Origin: Collinsella sp.
Lineage (GTDB): Bacteria > Actinomycetota > Coriobacteriia > Coriobacteriales > Coriobacteriaceae
Assembly (NCBI GenBank): GCA_018376905.1
Contig: JAHAAK010000024.1
Coordinates: 1 to 38,167 of the forward strand
Direction of reading: 5' to 3'
Length of the DNA stretch: 38,167 nucleotides
Part shown: positions 1 to 6,757 of the stretch, piece by piece
Layout of the letters: every line of letters begins with the position of its first letter
How positions within the stretch are numbered: the stretch's first letter is position 1
Program-made: the position numbers and the translations under genes
The notes under the pieces: generated by a model
What the model was told of the DNA's origin: nothing
The model's input: only the letters and a program-made list of their open reading frames with translations
The model's database searches: none

Positions 1-28
1 GGGGGCGGACCGGGACGGGTTAACGGCA

Positions 29-64
29 GGCCCCGCCGACCGATTGCAAGCGGTCGGCGGGGCC
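29..64. terminator. Perfect 14-bp hairpin after the truncated MATE gene
   Basis: Arms 29-42 and 51-64 are perfectly complementary around an 8-base loop, in the gap just beyond the stop codon of the MATE fragment. Neither side has a clear U-tract, so it may be a weak bidirectional terminator or a remnant of one. The rest of bases 1-90 shows no coding similarity that I recognise. Confidence 0.5.
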
Positions 65-90
65 ATTGTGGCTCTTGACAGCGGATTGGG

Positions 91-780
91 TCATATGAGT
101 GAAAGCCGCCACGCACCCGGTGCGTGCATCATACGAATCACGATCATCGTGGCGTTGGAGCAAATGGTCAGCGCCACCGCGATGCCGCAGCCCAGAGCCT
201 CCATATGAAGCACGGCAACGAAGATGACATCCAGCACCGCATTAACAAGGCAGCCGGAGGCGATGATCACAGCAGGCCCGCGCGTGTCGCCCACGGCGCG
301 CAGCAATGCCGTTCCCATATTGAGCAGCAGCGCCGCAACCATGGCGGCAAAATAGCAACGGGCATAGGCCACGCCCTCGGCCAATAGTTCATGCGGCGTG
401 TTCATAAGCACCAGCATGGGCTCAACGAACACTATGCCAAGAATCGAGAAAACGATACCGCCCACCAGCGCGAGCGTCATGGCCGTATGGACCGATCGGC
501 TCAGGCGCTCGTCATCGTGCTGGCCAAAAAACTGGCCCGTAATGACCGCGCAGCCAGCACCCACACCGACGCAAAAACCAATGCAGAGCTCCGTAAGCAC
601 CATCGTGGCCTGAATGCCACCCAGCGCGAGCTTGCCGCCAAACTGACCAACGATATAGGTACCGATAAGCGTGTAGGCCTGCTGAAAAAACGAACTAAAG
701 AAGATGGGAACGCACAGCGAAAGCAGCTGCTGCCAAATAACACCCTGCGTTACATCGATAGCCGTAGATTTCTTAGCCAC
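91..780 (-). CDS. N-terminal half of a MATE-family multidrug/Na+ efflux transporter (3'-truncated)
   Basis: MATE proteins are inner-membrane antiporters of about 440-460 residues with 12 transmembrane helices in two six-helix bundles. This frame encodes only 229 residues. It has the N-terminal bundle: an amphipathic start (VTQGVIWQQLLSLCVPIF), the typical FFQQAYTLIGTYIVGQF first helix and about six hydrophobic segments. It stops right after the inter-bundle sequence APGAWRLSLI, and no second-bundle sequence is recognisable in bases 1-90. I chose the GTG at 780 because a GGGGAGGG SD sits 5 bases upstream; the ATG at 813 has none. Half-length MATE proteins are not known to work alone, so this is probably a decaying remnant, though the remaining frame is intact. 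It lies 125 bases from the methyltransferase gene upstream. I am sure of the family and only moderately sure that it is non-functional. Confidence 0.75.
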   Translation of the reverse strand: MAKKSTAIDVTQGVIWQQLLSLCVPIFFSSFFQQAYTLIGTYIVGQFGGKLALGGIQATMVLTELCIGFCVGVGAGCAVITGQFFGQHDDERLSRSVHTAMTLALVGGIVFSILGIVFVEPMLVLMNTPHELLAEGVAYARCYFAAMVAALLLNMGTALLRAVGDTRGPAVIIASGCLVNAVLDVIFVAVLHMEALGCGIAVALTICSNATMIVIRMMHAPGAWRLSLI

Positions 781-905
781 ACGCCCTCCCCACACGCATA
801 CGTCAAACAACAAAACAGCAATTTAAAACCAAAGCCAAAACCAGCTTAGCACCGACTGGCGGCGACCGAAACACCCCGAATCAGAGCCTGGTGTGAAATA
901 TCTGC

Positions 906-1820
906 CTAGTGATACAAACCCGGCTGGTAGTGATACTCATTGCTCACGTGCGGGCACAGCTGCCAAAAGGCGACGGCGCTCGCCGCGGCCACGTTGAGCG
1001 AATCGACCCCGTGCGCCATCGGAATGCGCACGGCGCGATCACAGCCCTCAATGGTCTTGGCTCCAAGGCCGGCACCCTCGGTACCCATAAAGATCGCCAG
1101 GCGGTCAATCTCCTGCAGCACTGGATCGTCCAGCGACACCGAATCATCCGTCAACGCCATGGCGGCACACGAAAAGCCGGCATCGTGCAGCGCCGCCAGC
1201 CCATCATGCGGCCATACGCGCGCCTCACTGCCAATACGCGTCCACGGAACCTGAAACACGGTGCCCATGCTCACGCGGGCCGAGCGACGGTACAACGGGT
1301 CGCAGCACGTCGGGCTGACCAAAATACCGTCAACGTTCAATGCGGCAGCCGAGCGAAAAATCGCGCCAACATTGGTGTGATCGACAATACCCTCAAGCAC
1401 GCACACACGCACCGGACGATCCCCCGCCGCCTCGACGACGCCGCCCAAGAACTCATCAACCGGAATCTGACGCGGGCGACGGAACGCCGCGAGCGCACCA
1501 CGCGTCACGTTAAAGCCCGTCAAATGCTCCATGAGCTCCATGGAGGCCACGAACACAGGAACAGGACCCGCGCCCTCGCGCACAACCAGGCGCTCGAACA
1601 GCGGCATCATCTGATCGAGCCAGCGTTCACCCAAAAGAAAGCTCACCGGCTCGTATCCGGCGCGCACGGCACGCTCGATGACCTTGGCGCTCTCCGCAAT
1701 AAAGATGCCCTTTTGCGGCTCCAGCACGCAGCGCAGCTCGCGCTCGGTCAGTCGCACATAGGCATCGAGCCGCTCGTCCTCGAGCGAATCAATTCGCAGA
1801 ACCTCAACGGCATCAGTCAT
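906..1820 (-). CDS. TrmH/SpoU-family RNA 2'-O-methyltransferase
   Basis: This is a probable SAM-dependent 2'-O-ribose methyltransferase acting on rRNA or tRNA, with the SPOUT (trefoil-knot) fold. The N-terminal third resembles the substrate-binding domain of TsnR/RlmB-type enzymes (FIAESAKVIERAVRAGYEPVSFLLG). The C-terminal SpoU domain has its three motifs: motif 1 around DHTNVGAIFRSAAAL (conserved N and R), motif 2 around AIFMGTEGAGL, and motif 3 IPMAHGVDSLNVAAASAVAFW. The length of 304 residues is normal. I used the ATG at 1820 (MTDAVEV). An in-frame ATG at 1853 would add 11 residues and neither start has a strong SD. The exact nucleotide target cannot be read from the sequence. It follows folA on the same strand after a hairpin, so it may have its own promoter. 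Confidence 0.85.
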   Translation of the reverse strand: MTDAVEVLRIDSLEDERLDAYVRLTERELRCVLEPQKGIFIAESAKVIERAVRAGYEPVSFLLGERWLDQMMPLFERLVVREGAGPVPVFVASMELMEHLTGFNVTRGALAAFRRPRQIPVDEFLGGVVEAAGDRPVRVCVLEGIVDHTNVGAIFRSAAALNVDGILVSPTCCDPLYRRSARVSMGTVFQVPWTRIGSEARVWPHDGLAALHDAGFSCAAMALTDDSVSLDDPVLQEIDRLAIFMGTEGAGLGAKTIEGCDRAVRIPMAHGVDSLNVAAASAVAFWQLCPHVSNEYHYQPGLYH

Positions 1821-1866
1821 AGCAGCCAGCCCGCACCCTTCTTTACAGCACATCTATACCAAACGA

Positions 1867-1885
1867 GGCGACGCTAAGCGCCGCC
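1867..1885 (-). terminator. Hairpin after folA, weak terminator
   Basis: On the minus strand an 8-bp stem (one G-U pair) with a UUA loop is followed by UCGUUUGG. It sits between the folA stop and the methyltransferase start. The short U-rich tail makes it a weak or partial terminator. Confidence 0.45.
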
Positions 1886-1929
1886 CCATGCATTCAATCA
1901 ACCCGATAATACCGTTCACGCCAGACGAT

Positions 1930-2448
1930 TTACGCCTCGATGCGACGATACGTCACGAACTCATAATCGACGCCCTCGTCACCCTCACCGGCGGCAATCG
2001 TCGCGACCCCGCTACGCTGTGCAATCTCCCACGCACGATCGGCTTCCAAATCGGGAAAGTACGTATCCACGACATGGACGCAGTGGTTATGCGTGACCTC
2101 GGCCTCGACGCAATACGGCAAGAACTGTCGATACACCTCGCCGCCGCCAATCACCCAGGCAACGGGCTCATCGGCTACGGCGGCCAAGGCCTCGTCAACA
2201 CTATGCACCACGTCGACGCCCTCGGCGGCAAAGCTCTCGTCGCGGGTGAGCACGATATTGCGACGGTTCTTAAGCGGACGCCCGCCGGGAAAACTCAGCA
2301 GCGTCTTGCGTCCCATAATGACCGGACAGCCTTTGGTGCACGTCACAAAATGGCGCATGTCGGCACAGTTGGATACCACCATGTCGCCCTCGCACCCAAT
2401 ACCCCAGTCGTCGCACACGGCGACAATGGCAGAAAGCTTACACGTCAT
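1930..2448 (-). CDS. folA: Dihydrofolate reductase
   Basis: It reduces dihydrofolate to tetrahydrofolate with NADPH, regenerating the cofactor consumed by thymidylate synthase, whose gene lies immediately upstream. Visible family motifs are the N-terminal strand and Met20-type loop (LSAIVAVCDDWGIGCEGDM), PVIMGRKTLLSFPGGRPLKNRRNIVLTR (NADPH site), and WVIGGGEVYRQFLPY with the GG pair. The length of 172 residues is typical. I chose the ATG at 2448 because an AGGTGA SD lies 5 bases upstream and overlaps the thyA stop; a GTG at 2457 would add three residues. thyA and folA are nearly contiguous and almost certainly co-transcribed and translationally coupled. This is the usual thyA-folA pairing. 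Confidence 0.93.
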   Translation of the reverse strand: MTCKLSAIVAVCDDWGIGCEGDMVVSNCADMRHFVTCTKGCPVIMGRKTLLSFPGGRPLKNRRNIVLTRDESFAAEGVDVVHSVDEALAAVADEPVAWVIGGGEVYRQFLPYCVEAEVTHNHCVHVVDTYFPDLEADRAWEIAQRSGVATIAAGEGDEGVDYEFVTYRRIEA

Positions 2449-2457
2449 GCGCGTCAC

Positions 2458-3306
2458 CTACACCGCGATGGGAATGTTCTTGACCTGCGGGCCGTGCTCG
2501 TAGCCCTCCACGATCAGGTCGTCGGTCGTAAACGCATAGAAATCGTGCACGTCGGGGTTCAGCGTTACCTTAGGCGCCGCAAACTGCGGACGCTCGATAA
2601 GCTCGCGTACGATATCGACATGACGGTCGTAGATATGGGCGTCGGCGATCACGTGCAGCAGCTCGCCAGGAATCATATCGACCGACTGCGCAACCATCAT
2701 GAGCAGAATGGCGTACTGGCACACGTTCCAGTTGTTTGCGGCCAAAATATCCTGGCTGCGCTGGTTGAGAATCATGTTGAGCGTGGGCTTATCGTCCTGC
2801 GGACGCTGCGTCACGTTATACGTCACGCTGTACGCGCACGGATACAGGTGCATCTCGGACAAGTCGCTGAACACATAGGTGTTCGTCATAATGCGGCGGC
2901 TGTACGGCGTGTGCTTGAGGTCGTACAGCACGCGGTCCATCTGGTCAAAATCACCTTCGGCATAATGGCTCTTCTGCCCAATCTGATAACCGTAGGCCTT
3001 ACCGATAGAGCCGGTCTCGTCGGCCCACTCGTCCCAAATATGGCTGTTGAGGTCATGGACGTTATTAGACTTCTTTTGATAGATCCACAGGATCTCGTCC
3101 ATCGCAGACTTAAGAGCCGTGCGACGCAGCGTAAGCGCAGGGAACTCCTCGCGCAGGTCGTAGCGCGCCGTGACGCCAAAGTTTTTAATGGTATAGGCAG
3201 GGGTGCCGTCCTCCCACACCGGGCGGACCTTTTGGCCCTCGGTGGTGGTGCCATGGTCCAAGATATCGCGGCACATGGCTACAAACTGTTGATCAGCTTT
3301 GCTCAT
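2458..3306 (-). CDS. thyA: Thymidylate synthase (ThyA type)
   Basis: It converts dUMP plus methylene-tetrahydrofolate to dTMP and dihydrofolate; the product is recycled by the adjacent folA. The 282-residue protein starts at ATG 3306, preceded by AGGAGGG at correct spacing, although the frame is open about 570 bases further upstream. Key residues seen are the RR pair at 137-138 (phosphate binding), the catalytic Cys157 in LYPCAYS, QRSQD (182-186) and NNW, and DAHIYDRH near 222-229. The usual PCH around the catalytic Cys is PCA here, a variant I believe also occurs in some clostridial-type ThyA proteins. It is transcribed divergently from the DUF134-NifX gene across a 166-base gap that holds two palindromes. 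Confidence 0.93.
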   Translation of the reverse strand: MSKADQQFVAMCRDILDHGTTTEGQKVRPVWEDGTPAYTIKNFGVTARYDLREEFPALTLRRTALKSAMDEILWIYQKKSNNVHDLNSHIWDEWADETGSIGKAYGYQIGQKSHYAEGDFDQMDRVLYDLKHTPYSRRIMTNTYVFSDLSEMHLYPCAYSVTYNVTQRPQDDKPTLNMILNQRSQDILAANNWNVCQYAILLMMVAQSVDMIPGELLHVIADAHIYDRHVDIVRELIERPQFAAPKVTLNPDVHDFYAFTTDDLIVEGYEHGPQVKNIPIAV

Positions 3307-3391
3307 TGACCCTCCTGTCAGTCGCCTACAAACGAGATTCATTGTAGCCCAGGCGCACGCGGCCCCACAGCCCAAACATAAGCCCTCATTT

Positions 3392-3407
3392 TCTGACATA
3401 TGCCAGA
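3392..3407. promoter_or_regulatory. Operator-like palindrome 1 (TCTGACATATGCCAGA)
   Basis: A near-perfect 16-base palindrome with one asymmetric base. Its core matches site 2 (3445-3460) at 13 of 14 positions, and the centres are 53 bp apart, about five DNA turns. It lies upstream of the predicted -35 of the DUF134-NifX gene and inside the thyA upstream region, so it could affect both genes. It is a likely binding site for the DUF134 regulator (inference). Confidence 0.55.
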
Positions 3408-3413
3408 AATTCA

Positions 3414-3441
3414 TTGCGCAAATCTGCACGTTCGCTATTCT
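3414..3441 (+). promoter_or_regulatory. Predicted promoter of the DUF134-NifX gene
   Basis: TTGCGC (3414-3419) and TATTCT (3436-3441) are separated by 16 bases. They lie between the two palindromes, and site 2 would cover the start of transcription. The elements are only moderate matches to consensus. Confidence 0.4.
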
Positions 3442-3444
3442 ATT

Positions 3445-3460
3445 GTTGACATATGTCAGA
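3445..3460. promoter_or_regulatory. Operator-like palindrome 2 (TGACATATGTCA core)
   Basis: Perfect 12-base palindrome at 3447-3458, flanked by GA on the right as in site 1. It sits just downstream of the predicted -10 and a few bases before the AAGGAG SD of the regulator-like gene. That is the position expected for a repressor site. Autoregulation is inferred. Confidence 0.6.
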
Positions 3461-3472
3461 TAAGGAGCGCGC

Positions 3473-4237
3473 ATGGCAGGAAGACGCGAAAAACTGCGCC
3501 ACGTCGGGATCATCCCCGAATATCGCGGTTTTACCCCCGATGGCCTGGCGAGCGGCGATGCCATCGACATGACGGTCGACGAACTCGAGGTGCTGCGCCT
3601 GTGCGACCTGGAAGGCCTTAACCAAGAGGCAGTCGCACAGCAGATGGGCATCGCGCGCGCCACGGTGGCGGCCATTTGCAGCCGAGCGCATCGCAAGGTG
3701 GCAAACGCGCTGGTAAATGGTCGGGCGCTCATCATCGAAGGCGGCAATATCGCGTACTCCCCCATCAACACGACAACGGCCGCATGGCCAGCAAAGGAGG
3801 TCGACACCATGAGGGTGGCAACCACGTACGACAACGGCAACATCTTTATGCACTTTGGCCGCAGCGAGCAGTTCAAGATCTACGACATTCAGGATGGCAA
3901 GGTACTCAACGAGCAGGTCGTGGGCACCGGCGGCACCGGCCACGGCGCCTTGGCGGGCCTGCTTGCCAACGGTGGCGTTGACACGCTCATCTGCGGCGGT
4001 ATCGGCGGCGGCGCCATCAACGCGCTCACCCAGGCTGGCATCACGGTCTATGCGGGCGCCCAGGGCAGCTGCGATGCCTGCGTCGAGGCCCTCATTGCCG
4101 GCACGCTCGCTCAGACCGGCGAGGCCACCTGCGACTGCCATGGTCATGACCACGAGCACACCCGCGAGCATGGCGAGTCCTGCGGCTGCCACGGCCATCA
4201 CGAGCACGAGGGCCACGAGGGCTGCAGCTGCCACTAA
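3473..4237 (+). CDS. DUF134 helix-turn-helix / NifX-like (NifB/NifX superfamily) fusion with His-Cys-rich tail
   Basis: The 254-residue protein has three parts. Residues 1-95 are a DUF134 domain with a sigma-region-4-like HTH (LTVDELEVLRL type start, then LNQEAVAQQMGIARATVAAI), likely DNA binding. Residues 113-215 are a dinitrogenase iron-molybdenum cofactor (NifX/NafY-like) domain (MRVATTYDNGNIFMHFGRS, then GGIGGGAINALTQAGI), a family that binds Fe-S or FeMo-co-type metal clusters. Residues 220-254 are a metal-binding tail with 11 His and 6 Cys arranged as three CxCH motifs (CDCH, CGCH, CSCH). The start is ATG 3473 with AAGGAG 5 bases upstream. A second consensus SD and an in-frame ATG occur at residue 113. 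DUF134 proteins usually have a Cys in RxVCxxP; here the position is Gly (RHVGIIP). A metal or Fe-S responsive regulator is plausible, but the ligand and targets are unknown. Confidence 0.85.
   Translation: MAGRREKLRHVGIIPEYRGFTPDGLASGDAIDMTVDELEVLRLCDLEGLNQEAVAQQMGIARATVAAICSRAHRKVANALVNGRALIIEGGNIAYSPINTTTAAWPAKEVDTMRVATTYDNGNIFMHFGRSEQFKIYDIQDGKVLNEQVVGTGGTGHGALAGLLANGGVDTLICGGIGGGAINALTQAGITVYAGAQGSCDACVEALIAGTLAQTGEATCDCHGHDHEHTREHGESCGCHGHHEHEGHEGCSCH
3793..3811 (+). promoter_or_regulatory. Internal consensus ribosome binding site and in-frame ATG inside the fusion gene
   Basis: AAAGGAGGT (3793-3801) matches the anti-SD for nine bases and is 8 bases before an ATG (3809) that is in frame with the fusion. 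The ATG falls exactly at the first residue of the NifX-like domain (MRVATTYD). It could yield a separate 142-residue NifX-like protein with the His-Cys tail, or be a relic of two genes that fused. Confidence 0.65.
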
Positions 4238-4293
4238 CGACAAGCACCTCGTCGAGAATACGCTTCCGCGCGTGCGACAATCCACGAACAAAC

Positions 4294-4333
4294 GGCGAAG
4301 GCCGCCTGGAGTACCATCCAGGCGGCCTTCGCC
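4294..4333. terminator. Bidirectional terminator between the DUF134-NifX gene and ffh
   Basis: A perfect 17-bp stem (4294-4310 with 4317-4333) and a 6-base loop lie between two convergent genes. In the ffh direction it is followed by GTTTGTTCG. On the plus side the tail is not U-rich, so it should work best for the smc-ftsY-ffh transcript. Confidence 0.85.
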
Positions 4334-4353
4334 ATACACGACTCAACCAGTCG

Positions 4354-5829
4354 TTATTTCCTATTGCGCATCTGCGCTTCCATCTGGCGCAGCAGGTCCA
4401 TATCGGACTTAGGGCCGCCCGTTCCCAAGCCGCCCATGCCGCCAAGACCCATGGCGTCCAGGCCGGGAATATTGGGCATGCGCATCTTCTTGCCCTTCTT
4501 ACCCTTTTTGCCCTTCTTGCCGCCGGCCTGCGCCTGATTGGCCATCGTGCGCATGCGGCCCATCATCTTATTCATCTCGCCCCACTGCTTCATAAGGCTG
4601 TTGACCTCGGTGGGGGTCACGCCGGCGCCCTTGGCAATGCGTGCGCGACGCTGACCGTTGATGATGGAGGGACGCAGGCGCTCCTCCTTGGTCATCGACA
4701 TGATGATGGCCTCGTTCTTATCGAAGATGCCCTCGTCCAGGTTGCCACCCATCTGGTTGAGCGCGCGCTGGCCGCCGGGGAGCATACCCAGGATACCCTT
4801 CATGCCGCCCATCTTCTTGACGGCCTTCATCTGGTCGAGCATGTCGTTCATGGTAAAGCCCTCGCGCAACATGCGCTCGGCAGCTTCGAGCTGCTCGGCG
4901 TCGGCCGCTTCCTGGGCTTTCTCGATGATGCCGACGACGTCGCCCATGCCCAAAATGCGCTTGGCCATACGGTCGGGATAGAACGGCTCGAGCGAATCGG
5001 GCTTCTCGCCCATGCTCACGAACTTGATGGGCTTACCGGTCACCTGACGCACGGAAAGCGCGCCGCCGCCACGGGCGTCACCGTCGAGCTTGGAGATGAT
5101 CACGCCGTCAAAGTCGGTGCGCTCGGCAAAGGTCGAAACGACGTTGACGATGTCCTGGCCGGTCATGGCGTCGACGACCATCAGCACCTGGTCGGGCTTG
5201 ACGGCCTTCTTGATGTCGACGGCCTCCTGCATCATCTGCTCATCGATCTGCAGACGACCGGCGGTATCGACGATGACCACGTCGCGTAGGTGGTCGACGG
5301 CCTCCTGGATGGCACCCTTGGCGATGTCGACCGGATGCGCGCCGTCGCCGCGGAAGACCGGCACGCCGATCTCGCCACCGAGCGTCGCCAACTGGTCGGC
5401 TGCGGCGGGGCGGTAGACGTCGCACGCGGCGAGCAGCGGTGAGCGGCCCTGCTTCTTAAGCAGGTAGGCCAGCTTTACGGCCGCCGTGGTCTTACCGGAG
5501 CCCTGCAGGCCCACGAGCATAATGACGTTGGGGATACGATTGCTAAAGACGAGCTTGCTCTCGGTTGAGCCGAGCATCTCGGTGAGCTCGTCGAGCACGA
5601 TCTTGACGACGTTTTGCGCCGGCGACAGCGACTCCATGACCTCGGCGGTCATGCAGCGCTCCTTGGTCTTGGCGACGAACTCCTTGACGACCTTAAAGTT
5701 AACGTCGGCCTCGAGTAACGCCATGCGAATGTCGCGCATGGCCGAAGTAATATCGGCCTCGGTCAGCTTACCCTTGCCGCGCAGGCGGTCAAATGTGTCG
5801 TTGAGGCGATCGCTCAGGGAATCAAACAC
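4354..5829 (-). CDS. ffh: Signal recognition particle GTPase Ffh (SRP54)
   Basis: It binds 4.5S RNA and signal sequences of nascent membrane and secreted proteins and docks with FtsY, encoded just upstream. The 491-residue protein has an N domain (1-95) and a G domain with G1 GLQGSGKTT (107-115), DVYRPAA (137-143), DTAGR (188-192) and SKLDGDARGGG (247-256). The Met-rich M domain (about 330-440) contains MLPGG and SIINGQRRARIAKGAG. A Lys-Gly repeat (GKKGKKGKKGKK) and a Gly/Met-rich C-terminal tail follow. It lies 10 bases after the ftsY stop, so smc-ftsY-ffh form one transcription unit ending at the hairpin at 4294-4333. Confidence 0.97.
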   Translation of the reverse strand: MFDSLSDRLNDTFDRLRGKGKLTEADITSAMRDIRMALLEADVNFKVVKEFVAKTKERCMTAEVMESLSPAQNVVKIVLDELTEMLGSTESKLVFSNRIPNVIMLVGLQGSGKTTAAVKLAYLLKKQGRSPLLAACDVYRPAAADQLATLGGEIGVPVFRGDGAHPVDIAKGAIQEAVDHLRDVVIVDTAGRLQIDEQMMQEAVDIKKAVKPDQVLMVVDAMTGQDIVNVVSTFAERTDFDGVIISKLDGDARGGGALSVRQVTGKPIKFVSMGEKPDSLEPFYPDRMAKRILGMGDVVGIIEKAQEAADAEQLEAAERMLREGFTMNDMLDQMKAVKKMGGMKGILGMLPGGQRALNQMGGNLDEGIFDKNEAIIMSMTKEERLRPSIINGQRRARIAKGAGVTPTEVNSLMKQWGEMNKMMGRMRTMANQAQAGGKKGKKGKKGKKMRMPNIPGLDAMGLGGMGGLGTGGPKSDMDLLRQMEAQMRNRK

Positions 5830-5839
5830 TGGTTACTCC

Positions 5840-6757
5840 TTAGTTGGACTCGCCCACCAGGGCGCGGCAGAAATCTTTGGCGTTAAACTCCTGCAGGTCA
5901 TCGACCTGCTCGCCCACGCCGATGCGAAGGATCGGGAGCTTGAGCTTCTCGGCCACGGCCATGGCGATACCACCCTTAGCCGTTCCGTCGAGCTTAGTCA
6001 TGATAATACCGTCCAGGCCCAGCGCCTCGTTAAACTCGAGCGCCTGGTTCAGACCGTTCTGACCAGTGGCGGCATCGATCACAAGCACGACCGAGACCGG
6101 CATGGGACCGGCGGCCATATTGGCGGCGCGCTTACGGGTCACATTGACCACCTTGGCGAGCTCGCGCATGAGCTCGGGACTCGTGTGCAGACGGCCGGCG
6201 GTATCGATGAGCACCAGGTCGCTGCCGCGTTTATCGGCCTCGTCGAGCACGTCATAGCACACGCTCGCCGGATCGGAGCCGCGGTCACGCTTGATAACCG
6301 GTACGCCGGCACGCTGGCCCCACACATCGAGCTGCTCGATGGCGGCGGCGCGGAAGGTGTCGGCCGAACCGATCACCACGTTCTTGCCGCGGGCGGCCAT
6401 GGCACTCGCAATCTTGCCGACCGTGGTGGTCTTGCCGGCGCCGTTGATGCCGACAAACAGCACGCAGCTCGGCGTATCGGAAAACGGGTCGCGCTCAACA
6501 GGCACAAAATGGCCCTCGAGCTGCTCGGCCAGGGCGCGGCGAAGCTGCGGGGCGGTTTTGAGGTTCTTCTTGGCAGCGGCGTCGCGCAGCTCATCGGAGA
6601 CCTGAATGGCGACCTCGGCACCCATGTCACCCATGACGAGGGTGTCCTCTAGGTCCTCCCAAAAATCCTCGTCGACCTCACCGCCAAAGTAAAAGACCTC
6701 GTTGAGGGCCTCGCGGCTGCGCTCAAGTCCGCGCGAGAGTGCGTCAAAGAATCCCAT
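5840..6757 (-). CDS. ftsY: SRP receptor GTPase FtsY
   Basis: It is the membrane-associated receptor for the SRP-ribosome complex and partner GTPase of Ffh. The 305-residue protein has an N domain (1-90) and an NG GTPase core with G1 GINGAGKTTT (103-112), DTFRAAAIEQL, DTAGRLHT (about 184-191) and TKLDGTAKGG. The long acidic A domain of E. coli FtsY is absent, as in many Gram-positive bacteria; membrane contact must use the short N-terminal helix (MGFFDALSRGLERSRE). Its ATG overlaps the smc stop codon (TAATG), indicating translational coupling. Confidence 0.96.
   Translation of the reverse strand: MGFFDALSRGLERSREALNEVFYFGGEVDEDFWEDLEDTLVMGDMGAEVAIQVSDELRDAAAKKNLKTAPQLRRALAEQLEGHFVPVERDPFSDTPSCVLFVGINGAGKTTTVGKIASAMAARGKNVVIGSADTFRAAAIEQLDVWGQRAGVPVIKRDRGSDPASVCYDVLDEADKRGSDLVLIDTAGRLHTSPELMRELAKVVNVTRKRAANMAAGPMPVSVVLVIDAATGQNGLNQALEFNEALGLDGIIMTKLDGTAKGGIAMAVAEKLKLPILRIGVGEQVDDLQEFNAKDFCRALVGESN

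Noticed and set aside
3307..3876. N-terminal extension of ThyA
   Set aside because: The frame upstream of 3306 is antisense to the DUF134-NifX gene and has no ThyA similarity. A strong AGGAGGG lies before the ATG at 3306.
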